NCBI RefSeq assembly: GCF_036850765.1
Contig: NC_089493.1
Span: 12,835,632-12,899,631, forward strand
Source of the DNA: Saccopteryx bilineata
Taxonomy: Eukaryota; Chordata; Mammalia; Chiroptera; Emballonuridae
Direction: 5' to 3'
DNA: 64,000 nt
Shown: piece by piece, positions 59,576 through 64,000 of the stretch
How positions within the stretch are numbered: position 1 is the stretch's first letter
Layout: each line of letters begins with the position of its first letter
Translations under genes and position numbers: made by a program
The notes under the pieces: model-generated
Databases searched by the model: none
The model's input: the letters and a program-made list of their open reading frames with translations, nothing else
Told to the model about the DNA's origin: nothing

Positions 59576-60844
59576 CTCTCGATAGAAGAGGGTCTTATTA
59601 TCAAGAGCAGGAGTAGCAGCAATCTTCAAGGCCTATGGCAGCCAGGCAGGTACAGAGGTTGGGGAGCGGGATGGGGATCGCAGAATGCCCACAGTGTGAG
59701 TGGGGACTTTGGGGACCAGGAGCTCTGGCTTGAGCTGCCCTGCTGGATGTGAGCCTGGTGTTGCCAGACCTTTCAGAAATGCATGTGAAATTTCACTGTT
59801 TTCCAAGGGTGCACAAATTTACAAATAAAACATGTCAGGGGCCACCAGTTGACTTCCTGGGATCTAGCCCTGCAGCCAGAAGTCACGTGTGACTCTGTAA
59901 GATGCTTCATCAGCAGGAGGTACAAGCGCAGTTCAGCTTTCCCTCCACTCACCCAGCCTGCCCTGCGCTGCCTCTCCCCACCACACCTCCCTCTTCTGTC
60001 TTCCACACCGAAACTGGGTTTCTCTGCGCCCTCCACTCTTGAACCTCTCTTCCCCTCCCTTGTAGCTTGTACCCAGTTATCCTCTGCGTGCCAATCAATG
60101 CCAGCATTCTACTTTCTGCCAACATAATCTCAACCAGCTACTTGCCCCACCACGTGATATTGTCTGCCTGTGTTCTCCTGAAGTAAGGTGGGTTACAGTC
60201 AGGTATCAGTTGTCTGTAACGAAGGAGGGGGCCGGCTGGCACAGATAATGCTGGAAGCCACGTGGTTTTGCCCTTCGCATTCGGTGGTGTACAAGTCAGA
60301 AGCACACCACTGCAGCCACCTGTGCCACATTGGTCCTGGCCCCCAGTGGAGACTGAGACAAGCAGAACTATAAGCCTTGGAGAAAATTCACAGAGCTCTG
60401 CTTCGGGGTGAAGGACATGCCCTGGTTGCTCCTTACTTCCACCTCTTCTCGGAGGTCCCTGCTTGTGTCGTTTGGATGCCCTGGAAACTTTGACCTGGCC
60501 AAGTGCCCCTGTGTCTGCGACAGCTTGGAGTGCCTTCACCCCCACTGCAACCTCCCATTTTGGTCATTAGCTTCATCATCTTATCCCCAGCACTCTCCTG
60601 TCCCAAAGGCTGATGGATACCTCCGACAGGTTTCAGTTTTACTCTTTGCCTTCCCCTGACCTTGGGGGTTCACAGGGAAATGACACGGACCACAAGGACC
60701 ACTCAGGAAGGAGGACCGAGAGGAGAAACGCTAACCCCACCTGAGATGTTGTCAACGATCACGTGCTACGTTGTCTTGAGCTGAGAGCCCCGAGACTTCT
60801 CAAAGAGAAACAGAGCCAGCCCCACCAGGGAGAAGGTCAGGAAA

Positions 60845-60980
60845 TTTTCTGCCCTGCTCATTGGCTGTGCCCGCCGTCTGTGGGCGGGCCCTCTGCAGCG
60901 GATTGGCTCCTCAGGTGGAAGGGGGTGGGAAGGTCGCCCAGGGGCGGCGGCTGGGCGGGCGGGCCTGTGCTGTGCTCGGT
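60845..60980 (-). promoter_or_regulatory. Candidate GC-rich promoter with CCAAT and GC boxes
   Basis: The densest GC-rich, CpG-bearing stretch of the right half. On the minus strand it has two CCAAT boxes (in CAGCCAATGAG and GAGCCAATCC) and several GC boxes (CCGCCC type). Downstream on the minus strand a plausible splice donor, CATCTCAG|GTGGGG, ends at 60741. That would give a non-coding first exon of about 100 bases upstream of DGLUCY. This is inference: no TATA box, no transcript evidence, and the motifs could equally serve a plus-strand transcript. Confidence 0.3.
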
Positions 60981-62104
60981 TCCCTCTTGACTTACTGTTT
61001 GTTTGGGGCGTCTGGACTAGGGCTACAAACAGTTCCTCGCTTTGTGTCCGCAGCTTCTCAGAATGTGCTTCTCTCAGAAAGACATAAAAGATCCTCTTTC
61101 TTGGGCTTGCCTGCAGCCCCGGGGCTGTTCTGCAGGGCTCGGATCGGCAAGCTCAGGCCAGCCCCTGCGCTGACTGTCGCAGCGGCACACTGCTGCCTGT
61201 GCTCACGTGGCCTGTACCATGGCGTTTGGCCTCCTTGGCAGGCAGCCAGCCCCAGTTCTTAAAGCCACAGAGCCTCTGGCAGCTGGGTGAACCTTGCATG
61301 CTGTGTCCCATCCTCCCTGCAGGAGTTAGCCCTCCACCCCTGGAAACAGGATGCATAATGCAAGGGCGTGGCTGATATCACCCCGGGAACTTTGAAGAAT
61401 TCTGATGCCAGGGTCGCAGCCCCAGAATTTCTGATGTATTTGATCTGGGAAAGCAGTGTGGGCACCTAGTTCCTTTCTAGACCTCAGTCTCCCTGTCACT
61501 CATGTAGGTCCGTTGTTGTGAGGATTAATGAGATAATGGGCATGCACATCAGAGCAGCACCTGGTACTCAGGAAGTGTCCAGTTGTGATTTGTGGCTGGA
61601 TGCCTCTTCCTTCAAGGTAAAACAGGATCTGCTTTCTTCTGACCTGACTGCTGCTTCAAAGCCTTTGGGACTTCTCTTTTGTCCTAGGATTAAGCCCGAA
61701 CACCATACAAAGTCACTGTCCAAACCTGTGTGCTTCCCCTTTCCTGCCCTTCCTGAATCTTGGCACCCCCACCTCGAGGCACAGGTCACACCCCGCACCC
61801 TCTGTGGTCCTCCCTTTCAGCGCCAGCCCCTTGCATGTCCCAACCTGGGCCTGGCTTACCCTTTCCGCCCTCTGTCTCTATCTTGCTAACTTCCTTTCTC
61901 ACATGACCTGGTGAAGGTGTGTCTTCCTTTTCTGGCTCCCAAGTACAGGTGAGGTGCCCCCTGTGTGTCCCCATAGCACGCCATGCTCCTCCTCCTGAAG
62001 CCCTTACCCTTAGATATTGTGTAGATTTATTTCTCTCTGCCGATAGTGGCTGGATGCTCAGGGTGGGCAGACCCAACTTTCTTAACACTGAAATTTAATA
62101 ATAC

Positions 62105-62460
62105 TGGAATATGTGAATGAGTGAGAAAATCAATGGGGTTAGAACAAACAAAATAGAAGCAGGCTCATAGATGCAGAGAACAGACTAATGGTTGCCAGAG
62201 GAAAAGAGGGTTGGCGGACTGGGTGAAAAAGATGAAGGGATTAAGAACTACAAAAATTTGTAGTTACAGATAGTCACGGGGATGTAAAGTACAGCATAGG
62301 GAATGTAGTCAATAATATTGTAACAACTATGTATGGTGCCAGGTAGGTGCTTGAAATGTTGGGGGGATCACTTTGTAAGGTCTAACCATTACACTGTACA
62401 CCTGAAACTAATACAAAATAACATTAAATGTCAACTGCAATTGAAAAATAAAATAAAATA
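62105..62460 (+). mobile_element. L1 3' UTR fragment
   Basis: GACTAATGGTTGCCAGAGG, then CACTGTACACCTGAAACTAA and TACAAAATAACATTAAATGT, ending in an AAATAAAATAAAA tail, as in laurasiatherian L1 3' ends. Confidence 0.8.
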
Positions 62461-62476
62461 AATGAATGGGTTTAAT

Positions 62477-62508
62477 TGAATGAATGAATGAATGAATGAA
62501 TGAATGAA
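62477..62508. repeat. (GAAT)n microsatellite
   Basis: About seven GAAT units just after the L1 A-rich tail. Confidence 0.93.
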
Positions 62509-62794
62509 GGGAGGAAGGAATGAAAGTTCTCTTTTATTACAGAATCAGAAGTCTTATGTTGTACAGTCTCACCCACCAAGGGTGCTGTCTCTGACCAGCT
62601 GGACCCTTAGGCATAACGCTGCAAAGTGACCATAGCTACCCACCCTTCACTCTTCAGCCCCAGCTTGCCTACAGAGCCCTGGTGTTGAGGTCTCTCTGTG
62701 CAATATCCTATTTCCAGAGAATGAAATAAAGTAAAAGGTAGTTGATAAACTGGTCCTGGGTCACAGAGGAGCCAGATCCCACCTATTATGTTAA

Positions 62795-63665
62795 ATTTTA
62801 TTAGAAAATTACCAAAGATGGGAACAACTCAAGTGTCCATCTACAGATGAGTGGATAAACAAATGATATACACATACAATGGGATATTAGCCATAAAAAA
62901 GGGATGAAATTCTGATACAGGCCACAACATGGACGAATCTTAAAGACATAATGCTAACTGAAATAAGCCAGCCACAAAAGGACAAATATCTGATTCCATG
63001 GAAATAAGGTCTCTAGAATAGACAAATTCATAGAGACAGAAAGCAGAATAGAGGGACTGGCAGAGAGGAGAATAGAAAGGTACTGATTAACATGCACAAA
63101 CTTCTGTTTGGGTTAATAAAAAGCTCTGTAAAGGGACGATGGTAAAGATTGTATAACATTGCCCTGGCCGGTTGGCTCAGTGGTAGAGCGTCGGCCTGGC
63201 ATGTGGAAGTCCCGGGTTCAATTCCCTGCCAGGGCACACAGGAGAGGTGTCCATCTGCTTCTCCACTCCTCCCCCTCTCCTTCCTCTCTGTCTCTCTCTT
63301 CCCCTCCTGCAGCCAAGGCTCCATTGGAGCAAAAGATGGCCTGGGCGCTGGGGATGGCTCCTTGGCCTCTGCCCCAGGCGCTAGAGTGGCTCTGGTCACG
63401 ACAGAGCGATGCCCCGGATGGGCAGAGCATCGCCCCCTGGTGGGCGTGCCGGGTGGATCCCGGTCGGGGTGCATGTGGGAGTCTGTCTGACTGCCTCCCC
63501 GTTTCCAGCTTCAGAAAAATACAAAAAAAAAAAAAAAAAAAAAAAAAGATTGTATAACATTATGAATGTGTTTAATGTCACTGAATTATGCAATTAAACA
63601 TGATTTAAATGGTTAATTTTCATGTTATGCATATTTTACCGTGAATAAAAAGAACTTTATTAGAA
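62795..63665 (+). mobile_element. L1 3' end split by a SINE
   Basis: The parts 62795-63160 and 63548-63665 form one L1 3' end: CAACTCAAGTGTCCATCTAC, then CAATGGGATATTAGCCATAA, and after the SINE a TTTACCGTGAATAAAA end. No frame is retained. Confidence 0.8.
63161..63547 (+). mobile_element. Rhin-1-like SINE in an L1 3' end
   Basis: A full-length copy with a long A tail. GATTGTATAACATT is repeated exactly before and after it. Confidence 0.95.
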
Positions 63666-63667
63666 AT

Positions 63668-63835
63668 CTAGGCAGCTCTGGCTGGATAGCTTGATTGATT
63701 AGAGTATCATCCTGAAGAGCAGATGTTGCTGGTTCAATTCCTGGTCAGAGCACATACAGAAACAGATCAATGTTCCTGTCGCTTTCTGTATTCCTTCCTC
63801 TCTCACTAAATCAATAAATAAAAATTTTAAGAGAA
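63668..63835 (+). mobile_element. VES-like SINE
   Basis: GCTCTGGCTGGATAGCTTGA head, box B GGTTCAATTCC, CAATGTTCCTG, and an AATCAATAAATAAAA tail. Confidence 0.75.
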
Positions 63836-64000
63836 AAGAAAAGAGACGAAACTGTGGCGACACTTTAACCTGCCCCCAAGGGAATGACTGTTGAGGAAGA
63901 AGCAGAGCTCGGGGGCCTGAAACTGGCTCGAACTTTCCGTCCCATCCTCCCCGAGGCCCAAAGCTGAAAGCAGATCCCCGGGAGGGTAGATGGTGTAGAT

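Larger units (their letters stand above)
40754..64000 (-). other. 5' intron and/or upstream region of DGLUCY
   Basis: No coding exon was recognised. The region holds five Rhin-1-like SINEs (one pair in tandem), two VES-like SINEs, L1 3' ends, a mariner-like MITE, MIRs, simple repeats, an LTR-like block near 53750-54270 and a GC-rich segment at 60850-60980. Mammalian DGLUCY has non-coding 5' exons, so part of this may be intron, but no 5' exon can be proven. Segments such as 44800-47500, 49200-50750, 56900-57900 and 59500-60800 show nothing nameable. Confidence 0.6.

Noticed and set aside
60845..60980. First exon of RPS6KA5, the expected 5' neighbour of DGLUCY in human
   Set aside because: No frame here resembles the RPS6KA5 N terminus on either strand.

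Overview
This is mammalian genomic DNA, almost certainly from a bat. At least seven copies of a tRNA-headed SINE of about 370 bp resembling the Rhin-1 family of rhinolophoid bats, plus several VES-like chiropteran SINEs, point that way. The assignment to horseshoe, leaf-nosed or related bats is an inference from repeats recalled from memory, not from a search.

Only one protein-coding gene is supported: DGLUCY (C14orf159, mitochondrial D-glutamate cyclase), on the minus strand, so it reads from right to left. Eleven coding exons were placed by homology, splice sites and phase: 40629-40731 (start codon), 36873-37026, 35052-35250, 32380-32530, 31198-31320, 28117-28320, 22720-22980, 17485-17584, 14301-14449, 7295-7414 and 5307-5458. 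They join in frame with no stop to give about 572 codons. The last coding exon (roughly 50 codons judging from the human protein) was not found in 1-5306 and probably lies beyond the left edge. The N-terminal half (exons 3-6) is the DUF1445-like domain and the C-terminal half (exons 6-11) is the DUF4392 domain, as in other mammalian DGLUCY proteins.

Everything else is intron or 5' flank filled with repeats. The left part (1-5.3 kb) is the last intron, with a 525-bp hAT transposon that has perfect ends. The 7.4-14.3 kb intron holds a decayed Tigger (pogo-type) DNA transposon, about 8.36-12.59 kb. A large 44/47-bp minisatellite seems to have expanded out of its terminal region, and a SINE is inserted in it. 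The 17.6-22.7 kb intron holds a SPIN-like hAT element split by a SINE, and a 51-bp minisatellite. The region to the right of the first coding exon (40.75-64 kb) is 5' intron or upstream DNA with SINEs, L1 3' ends, MIRs, a mariner-like MITE and one GC-rich, CCAAT-box segment near 60.85-60.98 kb that could be a promoter.

The long open frames at 8.25-9.5 kb and 21.55-22.46 kb are minisatellite artefacts, not genes. I see no new multi-gene system. The most interesting items are an apparent splice-donor change in DGLUCY exon 3, the minisatellite born inside a transposon end, the SPIN-like element with a nested SINE, and a tandem SINE pair that shares one target-site duplication.
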